Shown here one piece after another: positions 9,999 to 19,864 of a DNA stretch of 64,000 bases. A model generated the notes under the pieces. The model saw only the letters and a list, made by a program, of their open reading frames with translations, was not told the origin of the DNA and did not search any database. A program made the translations under genes and the position numbers. Source of the stretch: Bacillus sp. JCM 19034 (GTDB taxonomy: Bacteria > Bacillota > Bacilli > Bacillales > Bacillaceae_D); assembly GCF_001310635.1 (NCBI RefSeq), contig NZ_BAXR01000005.1, forward strand, positions 62,001 to 126,000, written 5' to 3'. Positions within the stretch are counted from its first letter, which is position 1, and the number at the start of each line of letters is the position of its first letter.

Positions 9999-11524
9999 TT
10001 ACAAAGCCTTCCTCACTTTTTCCTGTCCAGTAACCTCTTTAGGTTGCTCTTCAGTTGCTTGAACTTGGTCAGTAGATGACTCATAATACTCATCTGCAAA
10101 AGAGTTCTTCGGTTCCTCTAGCATGAAGAAGCAAATAAGAAAGCTAATAAACGCTCCACCAGCTAAGACGAAAAAGAATTGTTGCGGTGAAACAAATGTA
10201 TATAACGTTAAATAAATCGTCGCCCCTACATTCCCGTAAGCACCTGACATTCCAGCAATTTGCCCTGTAATCCGCTTTTTAATCATCGGAATCACAGCAA
10301 ATGTTGCTCCCTCAGCTCCTTGAATAAATACTGACGTTAAGACAACAACAGCAACAGCTAAGAAGAGTGGCCATGATGAATCAATAAAGCCCATTCCGAC
10401 AAGACCTAATGATATACCAATCATATAAATGAGCATAATATTACGTCGACTACCCATCCGATCTGATAAAACCCCACCTAATGGCCGGGCAATTAAGTTA
10501 ATAAAAGCAAAGGATGAAGCAATGATTCCTGCTGTCGCTGGCGTTAATGAAAAGGTAAGCTGAAAGAACATTGGTAGCATCGAAATAATGGCCAGCTCTG
10601 CCCCAAAGTTGGCAAAGTACGTACTATTTAAAGCTGCAACATTTTTAAACTTATACTTGTCATCTTCTGGGACGCCCTCTTTTAATATAGGGACGTTCAC
10701 TTGCACTATTTTGACTATTTGATAAATAAACACTAGAGCAATCACAATCCAAGTGACATGTAAAAATGTTTCACTTATAAAGCCCATACCTTCTAATCTC
10801 CAGGCACTTACTGCAAGTGCACCACCTAACGGAATCGTCCAAAGTATTAACTGAACCATATCCCCCAGCTACTAACTTCCATTGCACCTGTTCTTTTCGG
10901 TTTCAATAACACTTTTCCATCAGGGGTATCCCGTACAGCATAATAATAAATAATTCCGTAAATTAAGCAGAACAAACCTGTTAAGGCTAATGCGTACCTC
11001 CAGCCATTATCACCTCCGAACAACGTTAAGCCGAGCCAAGGCAAAATCATGGCTGCTGCTGCTGAACCAAAGTTGCCCCAACCCCCGTATATCCCTTCCG
11101 CAAATCCGACATCTTTAGGTGGATACCATTCAGAAACCATCCGAATCCCGATAACAAAGCTCGCTCCAATACTACCGAGTATAAGTCTCGAAATGGCAAT
11201 CTGTGCCCAAGTATCTCCAAATGCAAAGACAAAAGCCGGAATCGACATGATCATCAATAGTCCTGAATAAACAACACGCGGTCCGAATTTATCTAATAAT
11301 GAACCTATTACAATCCGAGCAGGAATCGTTAACGCTACATTTAAAATCCCTAAAGCGGCAATATGCTCTGTTGTTAACCAATTTAATTCAGATAACATCG
11401 TTGTTGCCATCGGTGCCATGTTGTACCATGTAAAGAAAGAAACAAAAAAAGCAAACCAAGTAAAATGCAACACCTTTGTTCTCTCATCTTTAAATGTAAA
11501 TAAATCTGAAACGGTCATCTCCAC
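9999..11524 (-). CDS. narK: NarK/NasA-type nitrate/nitrite transporter, one frameshift
   Basis: Twelve-helix major facilitator of about 508 aa when one G is restored in the C5 run at 10862-10866. Both nitrate-signature regions are present: GIYGGWGNFGSAAAAM in the N-terminal half and GMSGAYGNVGATIYL in the C-terminal half, together with the MFS loop SLLDKFGPR and SDRMGSRRN. The C-terminus ends in a hydrophilic glutamate-rich tail. No nitrate reductase or regulator genes adjoin it, so whether it serves assimilation or respiration cannot be told. The start lies after a weak ribosome site (GAAGTGGAGATGACC); the second codon context also allows the ATG two codons on. Confidence 0.85.
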
Positions 11525-11734
11525 TTCTCTCCAATCACATGTATTTTCCTTAACTCCATTAATACATGGTTGGATAGTCCCCGTCTTGATTTACGGTAGA
11601 AAACCTCTCACTCTTTATACTTGCATGATAGTAATCAAAATTGTTTGTTATATCATTTGCCAAGTTTGTTGTTATTGAGAAAAGCTTCAAGAGATAATGA
11701 TTACAAGGATATGGTCTTTTAGGAGTGAGAGCAA

Positions 11735-12226
11735 TTGTTACAAGTGACGAAAAGAGAACAGGATGAAATACTAAGAAACATCTTAGAAGGAGACTTAAGT
11801 AAAAACTTACCTGCTCGTAAAAATAAGAATTTAAAATCATTTCAGAAAACTCTTCAAATGTTTATCCCTTTTATTCATATTACGAGTCGTTCTAGTCTAA
11901 ACCTCTACAACAAAATAACAGGATTAGAAAAAGCTTCATCTAAATTAGAGCTTGAAACTCAAACCGTTACCAATACTATGAACGAGTTAGCAAAAGGCAT
12001 ACAGCAACATTCCGATGAAGCCGTATCAATAAGCGAGCAAATGGATAACATTCATTCAACAACTGAAACAATTGTATTCAAGCATTCTGAAATTCCTAAG
12101 TCAAGTGAGCATATTCAACAAACTGTTCAAGCTGGAACGGCAAAGATGAATGAATCGATAGATCAACTTCAAGTTCTTAAAAGTGATAACTCAACTAATG
12201 TTAGAAGGCCGAAAAGAGCAAGCTAA
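11735..12226 (+). pseudogene. Chemoreceptor-like fragment
   Basis: A 163-residue frame starting at TTG with AGGAG nine bases upstream. Residues ~55-150 (KASSKLELETQTVTNTMNEL, QHSDEAVSISEQMDNIHSTT) look like the beginning of a methyl-accepting chemotaxis signalling domain, but there is no sensor, no membrane segment and no signalling hairpin tip. Near 12195 the frame diverges; another frame continues LEGRKEQAKLNVATIGRAQF to a stop at about 12299. It could be a truncated soluble receptor, or a genuine small coiled-coil protein with a sequencing error. I would not assign a function. Confidence 0.4.
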
Positions 12227-12311
12227 ATTAAATGTTGCAACAATTGGACGAGCCCAATTTAAACAAATCGTTCAGTTGTTTACAAATTGGCTTTCATAGC
12301 ATCTTTGCATT

Positions 12312-12340
12312 GAGAGGAGTTGGCTTCTTTTTCTCCTCTC
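12312..12340. repeat. Inverted repeat (possible shared terminator)
   Basis: GAGAGGAG at 12312-12319 pairs perfectly with CTCCTCTC at 12333-12340 across a T-rich loop. It lies between two convergent genes. No T run follows on either strand, so it is a weak terminator candidate. Confidence 0.4.
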
Positions 12341-12367
12341 ATGCGAGTGGCAGACGAATTCATTCTG

Positions 12368-13057
12368 TTAATCCAATAAACCATATTTCTTTTTAAAACG
12401 ACCTAAAATTTTCATCCAAATACCACCAAACAATAACAAAAAGAGAACGTTAGAAATCGCATGCATAAGATCAAAAAAAGCACTACCGATGAAATATGGA
12501 ATAATGACAGAGAAATTCCATTGCCCATCAACATAAATGAACGAAAGGACACCCCATGCGTTCATAATCCAGCCAAACAAAAATCCCCAGGCAAACGCAA
12601 ATAGTACTTTACCGATTTTTGTTTTTAGCCAGAAATGATTTCTCCATAATCCTGCCGTTAAACCAATTAATCCCCATGCCATCATTTGCCACGGTGTCCA
12701 AGGGCCTTGCCCTAAAATCATGTTGGAAGCAAGTGCTGCAACAATCCCAATGATCATGCCACTTTCTGCACCAAAAACAAACCCTGACATCATTATGACA
12801 AAAGAAGTCGGCTGTACGCTTGGAATACTAGCAAATGGAATCCGACTGACAGCTGCTACTGCAGCTAACACAGCTAATAAAACAAGTTCTCGTGCTTGAA
12901 GCTTCCGTTTTTCAAAACGAAAGATAAATAAAAGAAGTGCTGTTAACACTAGTACAAAACTTACCCATAAATAATGATCACTCCAAACAAAGGAGCAAGC
13001 GACGACGATACTCATCATCAACAACACGAACACAATCGTTACGCCTGATCGATGCAT
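12368..13057 (-). CDS. ECF transporter S component, probably for cobalamin/corrinoid
   Basis: Substrate-capturing membrane protein of 229 aa with about seven hydrophobic segments. The S-component core starts near residue 55 (RELVLLAVLAAVAAVSRIPFASIPSVQPTSFVIMMSGFVFG), with an extra N-terminal pair of helices. The start overlaps the end of the ATPase gene by 19 bases and has GAGAGG upstream, so it is translated in the same operon. Specificity cannot be read from the protein alone; the cobalamin riboswitch and the two DUF4430 surface proteins upstream point to a CbrT-like role in vitamin B12 or corrinoid uptake. Confidence 0.8.
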   Translation of the reverse strand: MHRSGVTIVFVLLMMSIVVACSFVWSDHYLWVSFVLVLTALLLFIFRFEKRKLQARELVLLAVLAAVAAVSRIPFASIPSVQPTSFVIMMSGFVFGAESGMIIGIVAALASNMILGQGPWTPWQMMAWGLIGLTAGLWRNHFWLKTKIGKVLFAFAWGFLFGWIMNAWGVLSFIYVDGQWNFSVIIPYFIGSAFFDLMHAISNVLFLLLFGGIWMKILGRFKKKYGLLD

Positions 13058-14668
13058 TGCAGTGCCCTCTCTATCGTCATAATATCGTCTGCTTGTCCAC
13101 GGAACAAGCGTTGCACCATCGTCGTATAAAAGAAATTTCCTTTAAAAAACTCACGAGGTGCCCCTTCAGTTGTAATCTGTCCTTGAAACATCATCCCACA
13201 TTTCGTTGCATATAGAGCGGCAAACTCAATATCATGAGTCGTCATTAAAATCGTCATTCCCTTTTTTCTTAAATTCAATAATAAAGTGGCAAATTTCTCT
13301 TTGGAAATCGGATCTAATCCTTTCGTTGGTTCATCAAGCAACAATAGCTCTGGTTTTCGAATGAGTATGCAAGCTAAAGCCGCTTTTTGTAGCTCTCCAC
13401 CACTAAGGTCATACGGATGACGATCCTTTAAATGAGCTATTTGAAACAATTCTAATAAAGAGTTCGCTTCTTCTTGACTTACTATATTCCATTGTTTCAT
13501 AACAGCATCCAATTCTTCACCAATCGTTTCATGTATAAAGAATAATTTTGGATTTTGTGGTAAGTAGCCTACTTTTTTAATCATTTCTTCTGATTGTTTC
13601 GTTTTTAATTTTTTGATTATGAAGAAACATATTCCCTCTTTGAGGCTTTAGGAGTCCCATCATTATTTTTAAAACGGTCGTCTTTCCTGAGCCATTTCCA
13701 CCAACGAGTGCATACAACTCGCTTTTATGAAGTGACAGTGAGAAACGTTGGAGAATCGGTTGCTCATTATCATATTGAAAAAATACATCACGTAACTTTA
13801 CCAGTTCCTCACCTTGATCATGTTCGGTTGGCACCAATCTTGGTTCAAACTTATTAAAATGTTGCTGAAGCCAAGCTCGCCCTTCTTTAATTGTTAATGG
13901 GACATTCGACGTTTGCACATTTAACGACAATGCTAATGCAGGAGATGTCGGGACAAATGGTTGATAGGATGATTGCCATAGCCTCCTCATCACTTCTTTT
14001 GGCGAACCACTTTCAACAATTTGCCCTTCTTTCATAGCAAGTACTTGGTCTGCTAAAGAAATCACATCTTCTAGTCGATGCTCCGCCAAAATAATCGTCA
14101 TCCCAAATTCTTCATTTAAGCGAACAAGCAAATCTAAAAAGTCACGAGCACTCACTGGATCCAGCTGTGAAGTCGGTTCATCAAGTAATAATATTTGCGG
14201 CTGCATTAATAAAATGGAAGCAACGTTCAATTGCTGTTTCTGACCACCTGAGAGCTCATGCATTTTCCGTGACAATACATGCTCTACCCCAAGAAAATGC
14301 ACCATTTCCGCGACGCGATTTCTCATTTCAACTGTGGGCAAACAGATATTTTCTAAACCAAAGACAAGCTCATGAATGACATCATCTGCTACAACTTGAT
14401 TATCTGGATCTTGAAACACAAATCCAATCTCATGTTCATTCTCAAGCAAATCAATCGATTTCCCTTCCAACAATCGCTCACCTTCTAACTTACCGTGGGG
14501 TTCAATGGAAGGCTTCAAGAGCTTTAACAGCGTACTTTTCCCACAACCTGATGGACCCAATAACACGACAAATTCCCCTCGCCGTACCGTTAATGAAATG
14601 TCGTTTAAAGCTGGCATTTTGGCATCAGGATACATAAAACTCACATGATTTAATTCAATATACGCCAT
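13039..14668 (-). CDS. ECF transporter fused ATPase (EcfA-EcfA'), one frameshift
   Basis: Twin-cassette energising subunit of about 542 aa after removing one base in the T5 run at 13602-13606. Cassette one has Walker A GPSGCGKST at residues 38-46, the Q-loop FVFQDPDNQVV typical of ECF ATPases, signature LSGGQKQQ and Walker B ILLLDEPTSQLD. Cassette two has GGNGSGKTT, signature LSGGELQK and LLLLDEPTKGLD. Repair joins LHNQKIKTKQSEEMIKKVGYLPQ. The start MAYIELNH is chosen because the longer frame merely runs through the T-component gene; it overlaps the T stop. A fused A-A' unit is seen in several ECF modules. Confidence 0.87.
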
Positions 14669-15528
14669 TTTAGCATTCCACCCCATTCTAGCCATAACGG
14701 AAATAAGAAATAGACAACAATAAAAGAGAGCAGAAACCAATCCGCTCCTACTAATTGTAAAGAATCCATCACTGGATAAATCGTTAAATAACCGTAGCCG
14801 TTAAATCTGCCATAAAACAAAATAAGTAAACAGCCAATAATCAATGCAGCTACAAAATAATCTGAGCGATACCAGCTAAAGTGATCATAAGAGCTTCTTT
14901 TTCCTGTTCCATACCCTCTTGCTTTCATTGAATCAGCTGTCTGAATCGCTTCCTCTAAAGAATAAGTCAGCAATACTTGAACATAAAGCAATCCTTTTTT
15001 CGCTTTTTCATTCCATTTACCACTTGTAATAGAGATCCCTTTACTTTGTTGAACTGAAGCAATATCATCTAGCCTGCGTTTCATTAACGGAATAAACCGC
15101 AACGTTAACATAAGTAACAAAGCAAATTGCGGCAAAATACGGGCAAATAAAAACAACAGTTTATTGGGTGTCATAACCCGGTTAAATGAAATGAACAACG
15201 TTACAATCCCAATAAGAGATAATGCGGTTATCCCACCATATAAAAAAGCCTCCAATGTAAAGCGTCGATCACCAAATTCCCATAAAACATGTAGTCCTCT
15301 TTGGTTAAAAAACGGATTAACGAGCACGATGATCAGTGCCGTTAAGAATATAAATATAAACCAGCCTCTTAACCCACGAAAGCGATCATATACGAACTCA
15401 CGTAGTAACAGGGTGAAAAGTATTACACATAAATAGTAAGGATGGAGCATGAGCATGATTATCGCAATAGCTCCTGCATAATAAAGAAACGTAGTAAAAG
15501 GATGAAGTTGTTCAAATCGAAGAATCAT
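14650..15528 (-). CDS. ECF transporter T component (EcfT/CbiQ family)
   Basis: Membrane scaffold of 292 aa linking the ATPases to the S component. Hydrophobic segments occur at ~15-60, 100-125 and at the C-terminus. Both coupling-helix regions are visible; the second contains the family hallmark SMKARGYGTGKRS near residue 200. It starts 15 bases after the lipoprotein stop and overlaps the ATPase start, so it is tightly operonic. Intact. Confidence 0.87.
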   Translation of the reverse strand: MILRFEQLHPFTTFLYYAGAIAIIMLMLHPYYLCVILFTLLLREFVYDRFRGLRGWFIFIFLTALIIVLVNPFFNQRGLHVLWEFGDRRFTLEAFLYGGITALSLIGIVTLFISFNRVMTPNKLLFLFARILPQFALLLMLTLRFIPLMKRRLDDIASVQQSKGISITSGKWNEKAKKGLLYVQVLLTYSLEEAIQTADSMKARGYGTGKRSSYDHFSWYRSDYFVAALIIGCLLILFYGRFNGYGYLTIYPVMDSLQLVGADWFLLSFIVVYFLFPLWLEWGGMLKWRILN

Positions 15529-15543
15529 CGGACAATCCTACCA

Positions 15544-16443
15544 TTAGCCTTCTGTGTATTCCCATACAACTCGATCTCCTGCCTTTACTGCTGTTATGCC
15601 AGCACTTTGAGAAATGCTCGTTCCGTTAACCATTACGACCCAGCCACTTCTTGGTCCATAATCGAATTCATAGAAGTTAGAAATTCCTTGTACATAAGCA
15701 GTTGCCCCACGACCAGTATAGTCAATTTGAATACTATTCGTTTGTCCAAACTTTAAAAGAATATCCAAAACCGTATCTCCATCAGAATATTTCACTTCAC
15801 CTTCACCGAGCTTCCCTTGATCACTCGGTCCATTAATCACAATTGAGACAGTCGGCTCAGATGCAGGTGCCTGCTCTTCCTGAGACTTTGTCTCCTTCTC
15901 TTTCTTTGAAGATGAGCTATCTTTTTTCTTGTCATCTTTTTGCTTTGAACTAGATTCAGATGTAGATTTTTTTTCTGATGATGACTCATTCTTCTTACTA
16001 GAATCATTAGTTGATTTCGAAGATGAAGATTCAGTTTTCTTTTCTGAACTTGTACTATTACTTGAGCTTGAACGACTACTTGAGTCGGAATGGCTATTAC
16101 TCTGCTGATTCTCTTCTGCTTTTTCGGTTACAGGTTCATTCTGCTCAGGTGACGATTCATTAGTCTGCTCCTGCTCTGACTTATTTGAAGAAAGAACAAC
16201 TTCAACATCTTCTAACTGTTCAACATGTTCAACGTCATTGTTGTTCGTTTCCTCTTCAGAAGATTCAGTAGAAAATTCCTCTTCTTCTAGTTCCGAATCC
16301 TCGTCTAAGACTTCTTCTACTTCTAACTTACTTACATCATCAATATCATCTTGAACTTGCTCTTGATCGTTCGTTCCACAGCCAATTAAAATACAAACTG
16401 TTAAAAACATGAGCAAAAGAATCTGAAACATACGCTTATTCAT
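15544..16443 (-). CDS. Lipoprotein with C-terminal DUF4430 (transcobalamin-like) domain
   Basis: A 299-residue exported protein with lipobox LIGC (Cys22), so anchored to the outer face of the membrane. Residues ~30-195 are a highly charged, low-complexity Ser/Glu/Lys stalk. The C-terminal ~100 residues contain the DUF4430 pattern (YSDGDTVLDILLKF, ISNFYEFDYGPRSGWVVMVN, AVKAGDRVVWEYTEG), the fold shared with the C-terminal domain of transcobalamin and intrinsic factor. Placed between the wall protein and EcfT under the B12 riboswitch, it probably holds a corrinoid near the ECF complex. The binding role is inferred from family and context. Confidence 0.83.
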   Translation of the reverse strand: MNKRMFQILLLMFLTVCILIGCGTNDQEQVQDDIDDVSKLEVEEVLDEDSELEEEEFSTESSEEETNNNDVEHVEQLEDVEVVLSSNKSEQEQTNESSPEQNEPVTEKAEENQQSNSHSDSSSRSSSSNSTSSEKKTESSSSKSTNDSSKKNESSSEKKSTSESSSKQKDDKKKDSSSSKKEKETKSQEEQAPASEPTVSIVINGPSDQGKLGEGEVKYSDGDTVLDILLKFGQTNSIQIDYTGRGATAYVQGISNFYEFDYGPRSGWVVMVNGTSISQSAGITAVKAGDRVVWEYTEG

Positions 16444-16507
16444 TCATACATCACCCACCTTTTATGAAAATTCCCTCCTGCATACAAAATACAAGAGGAA
16501 GATGTGA

Positions 16508-18425
16508 TTATTTCATCGCTATACGACGTTTTCTTGAAATGAGTATTACTGTTACACCAACTAACAATAAAACAAAACCACCAAATAATAAATTTAACGA
16601 GTTTGTTGCTGTATTTGGTAACTGTTCTCCTTCACTTGTTCTTTCAATAGTTTCAACAGGAGTTGTAGTTTCTTTATTCTTTGAAGGATCAATCGTTCCA
16701 CCATTACCTTCTTTCGTAGATTGTGTTGTGTCACTGTTTACTATTTCTGGTTCTTCCTCTTCATCAACTTCCTCTTTCTTTTTTGGCTCTTCTTCAGGCA
16801 CTTCCTCCTCAGCTATAGAGAAATGATACAAGCCTTCTTCCCCTTGTAAATATAGCTGGTAAGCAACGAGACCACGTAATGCTTGATCAGTTGAGAAAAC
16901 ATCACTATCAGAACCATAACCATTCTTCCAGTAAAACCCACCATCTTCATTTTGATAGCTTATTAAATACTCGACTAGCTTTAAGCTCTCACCATTTTTC
17001 TCAAATTCATATTGATTCGCCTCAATTCCAATCGAAGCTAATGCAATGATTACTTGAGCGGCAGTTGAACTATTATCAATTAATGTTGTATTGTTCTCAA
17101 TGTAGTTTAATGCTGCATCAATGCTTTCTTTTACGTCTGACTGAGATTGATAAGGAGCTAAAGCAGCAATAACCATTGCGGTTGTATCGATATCATCATC
17201 GACACCATTCCATCCCCAGCCTCCATTTTCATGTTGTTCAGCTAATAAATGCGAAATAATCCGTTCACGATCCCATTCTGCATCCTCAGGGATTTCGAAA
17301 TTACCACTATCTAACGCAATTAAGCCAAACGCAACACCATTTAAGCCTTGACGTGTCAGATTGCCATTATAAATCTGTTCAACAAGGTTATAACCTTCAA
17401 TATCAGTAGGATCAGCACCAGCTGCTAAAATCCCTAATGTTATCCGCTCATAATCGGTAATGTTACGGAATTCACCATTCCTTTCTCGTAACGTTTCCTT
17501 CACTTGCTCTAAGTACTGTTCAGGAATTTCCTTACCTGCACGATTTAGTGCAACTGCAGCCCAATCACCAATTGCGTCCGTTAATAAATAGTCACTTGCT
17601 GCATCAATCGCACTTTGGATAACTTCCGGGTCTACTTTTTCGGGTTCTGGGGAACTTTCTGAGTTTTCTTTTTTCGTTTTCATCCGTTCCACTATTACCC
17701 GAATCATTATCAGCGTCATCTTCCTCATCAAATATGAATTCTACCAACTGAAATACTATTTCATCATTTGGCTGCAAAGTATAGTCACTTGCACCAACCT
17801 CGCTAAAAATGTCATTTACGATTAGTGACCAAAATTGATTTTCTTCAGGCTCTTCACCGTAAATGCTCGTAATCATGTTTCCGAAATCAAATTCAAGATA
17901 TTCTAAATTATCTCTTCCAACTGATATTTTCACTAAATCAAAAGCAGTTGGCTCGCCTATATAATTAATTGCCCATGAATTAGGATATATATTTTCTTCA
18001 TCTGAATTCAGAACCTTAAGCATTACACTTTCGGTTTCAGTAAACTCATCAACATATAAAAACGTTAAAACATCATTCACTTCAACTGCATAGTTGTCTG
18101 CACCTACAGGAGCGGAAATACCATTAATATAAAAAGCCCAGTAGTCATTTCCCTCCGCTTTCATACCATTAATGGTATGAACTAACTTCCCAAAAGAGTA
18201 CTGATCATATTCAACATTCTCTTCCCCAACATATTTCACTAACAAATCAAATGCCGTGTCGCCATCCTCTATCGCATATTGACTGACATCTACTTCTACA
18301 ATTGTATTGCTCTGTGCTAATTGTACATCGGGTGCATCCTCAGCAAAAGCTGCTGTATTAACACTACCAAAGAACATAGAAAATACTAGCAATACGGTCA
18401 TCAACTGATGAAACCACTTTTTCAT
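16508..18425 (-). CDS. Wall-anchored transcobalamin-like protein: two DUF4430 domains plus alpha/alpha-barrel repeats, one frameshift
   Basis: About 638 aa after removing one base from the T6 run at 17669-17674. In order: signal peptide (cleavage near AAFAED, residue ~28); DUF4430-like domain one (~40-125; DGDTAFDLLVKYVG, GNDYWAFYINGISAPVGADNY); domain two (~128-235; NQFWSLIVNDIFSEVGASDYTL); acidic linker; squalene-cyclase/prenyltransferase-like helical repeats (~260-535; AVALNRAGKEIP, ENGGWGWNGVDDDIDTTAMVIAAL, EDGGFYWKNG); Glu/Lys/Thr-rich stalk; sorting signal LPNTA near residue 602, a hydrophobic helix and RKRR. The two folds are those of the two halves of intrinsic factor/transcobalamin, in reversed order. 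First gene after the B12 riboswitch; good GGGGAGG site. Confidence 0.85.
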
Positions 18426-18452
18426 TTTCGTTCCTCCCCATATTTTTTAACA

Positions 18453-18477
18453 TAAAAAACCCCTACAAAAAGGGGCT
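18453..18477 (-). terminator. Terminator of the cobalamin riboswitch
   Basis: Minus-strand CCCC-TTTTTGTA-GGGG followed by TTTTTT, immediately before the ribosome site of the wall protein gene. It suggests that the riboswitch acts by transcription termination. Confidence 0.8.
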
Positions 18478-18540
18478 ACTAATGTTAAGAGTTTTATAGC
18501 ATAAATATACTACTTTTTCTTAACACCCCATCTATCCGCG

Positions 18541-18720
18541 TAGAGCATGGTGTTGGCACAACAGGCAGGTATCCTGGCTTGTGATCATCGCTCCCTATGT
18601 CTTCCCATCATTTGACAGTGACAAATTATAGGTTGCTCTCACTTACAGTGGCGGGACCGCGTTGGCTTTTCACCAAACTTCCCTTTTAAGCTAGTAAAAA
18701 AACTACTAGCACCTGTTTGC
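18541..18720 (-). promoter_or_regulatory. Cobalamin (AdoCbl) riboswitch
   Basis: Minus-strand landmarks occur in canonical order: ACAGGTGCTAGTAG at the 5' end, AAAAGGGAA, TTTGGTGAAAAGCCAACGCG, GTCCCGCCACTGT, then GGGAGCGATGATCAC and the B12 box AGCCAGGATACCTGCCTG at 18562-18581. Known B12 riboswitches repress cobalamin uptake and synthesis when the vitamin is plentiful. It controls the five-gene surface-capture/ECF operon ending at 12368. Confidence 0.96.
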
Positions 18721-18885
18721 TTCACTATGTACATGTCGAAGTAATTATACTTGAACTAGTTCTCGTAATCAATATGAAAAAGTATGTAGTTTTCTCGAAT
18801 ATTTGTATTGTGCAATTGTATAAAGTTTCTAAACAAAAGTTTTTTTAATGGATTAATGGATAAACAGGTCATTCATCCTAATTTA

Positions 18886-18894
18886 TGGTATAAT
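18886..18894 (+). promoter_or_regulatory. Extended -10 promoter for the 165-aa membrane protein
   Basis: TGGTATAAT matches an extended -10 element; no good -35 is seen. It lies 40 bases before the start codon. Confidence 0.5.
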
Positions 18895-18934
18895 ACATAC
18901 TTATCTGACATAAAATGGACGTTAGGGGTTAAAA

Positions 18935-19432
18935 ATGAGAGTTATACTAGAGACAATTCGATTTGTTTTTATATTTTTTATCAGCTTAACGATATTAGGG
19001 ATACTCCTGCAATTGATCTACCTTTTTGCAGGCGTAGATACTGACAAATATGATTGGACTGTAATAGCCGCTGGGTTGATTTTCATGTTTCTTCTCTACA
19101 AAAATCGAGGCTGGGCGAAAGTGTATAACCGAACGTTTCTAACATCTTCGATTATTTTTATCATTCTCTTAACGTTGATTATTCCAGATAATTCCCCTAC
19201 ACACTTACACTCAACAAAATATGCTTATTCGTATGGTTTCCCGTTTGAGTTTATAACAATCTATATCGAGGATGGTACAAACTACTTACTACCTAATCTA
19301 CTCGCCAATCCAACCATATATTGGAATGTTACTCCTGGAATATTTCTCAATTTCATTTTAATCTATTTTGCTTTTCATTTTATAAATAAATTCATACAGA
19401 GTAGAAAAAAGGAATTAGTAAAACAACAATAA
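18935..19432 (+). CDS. Uncharacterised membrane protein
   Basis: 165 aa with four hydrophobic segments (about residues 5-30, 42-58, 68-84 and 135-155) and a basic C-terminus. An extracellular loop of ~45 residues (HLHSTKYAYSYGFPFEF) separates segments three and four. AGGGG lies eight bases before the ATG. It is divergent from the B12 operon and not obviously linked to it. I do not recognise the family. Confidence 0.65.
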   Translation: MRVILETIRFVFIFFISLTILGILLQLIYLFAGVDTDKYDWTVIAAGLIFMFLLYKNRGWAKVYNRTFLTSSIIFIILLTLIIPDNSPTHLHSTKYAYSYGFPFEFITIYIEDGTNYLLPNLLANPTIYWNVTPGIFLNFILIYFAFHFINKFIQSRKKELVKQQ

Positions 19433-19680
19433 TCATAATTGCCATAATTGTATTTTCCATTTAGTAGGTTATTATTTTTTCAACGACAATTATTCAGCGA
19501 TTGCAGGTTGAATTATTTACTGGTCCTCTCTGATTAATTCATGCAAAAGATGATTTAACTAAACACTATTGCCTCCCTCGCATGAAGAGGGAAGCTCAGC
19601 CTGTCGACAAAGTCTCGCAAAAGCGAGACAGGCGACAGGCTTTATTATTGCCAGGAAATCGTCCTCCGACCACGCTACCG

Positions 19681-19761
19681 GGATGGGGGGCACGCTTTGG
19701 GCAGGAGGGCGTTGAACTAACCGGCACGCCGGTGGATTTCAACCTGCCCTTTCCTCCTGCA
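19681..19761. repeat. GC-rich hairpin repeat, copy A
   Basis: An ~81-base block containing GCAGGAGGGCGTTGAA and its near-complement TTTCAAC...CTCCTGC around a small palindrome CCGGCACGCCGG. The surrounding GGGATGGG/CCCATCCC at 19680 and 19775 extends the palindrome. Copy B at 45688-45769 is about 94% identical. Both copies sit between an IS1182-like left end and transposase remains. Confidence 0.85.
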
Positions 19762-19864
19762 GGAGTCGGCCCTCCCATCCCGTCCGCTTTGTCTAATGTC
19801 AAAAAGGAAATTGGCTTCTCCTCAAATTAGAGATAGAAGTCCAATTTTTTTCTATAATATAAGT

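Noticed and set aside
18808..19044. Open frame overlapping the 165-aa membrane protein start
   Set aside because: It covers the promoter and lacks a ribosome site; the other frame has both.
19582..19830. Open frames on both strands through the GC-rich block
   Set aside because: They follow from the palindrome's lack of stop codons; no start signals, no recognisable protein, and the block recurs as a repeat.
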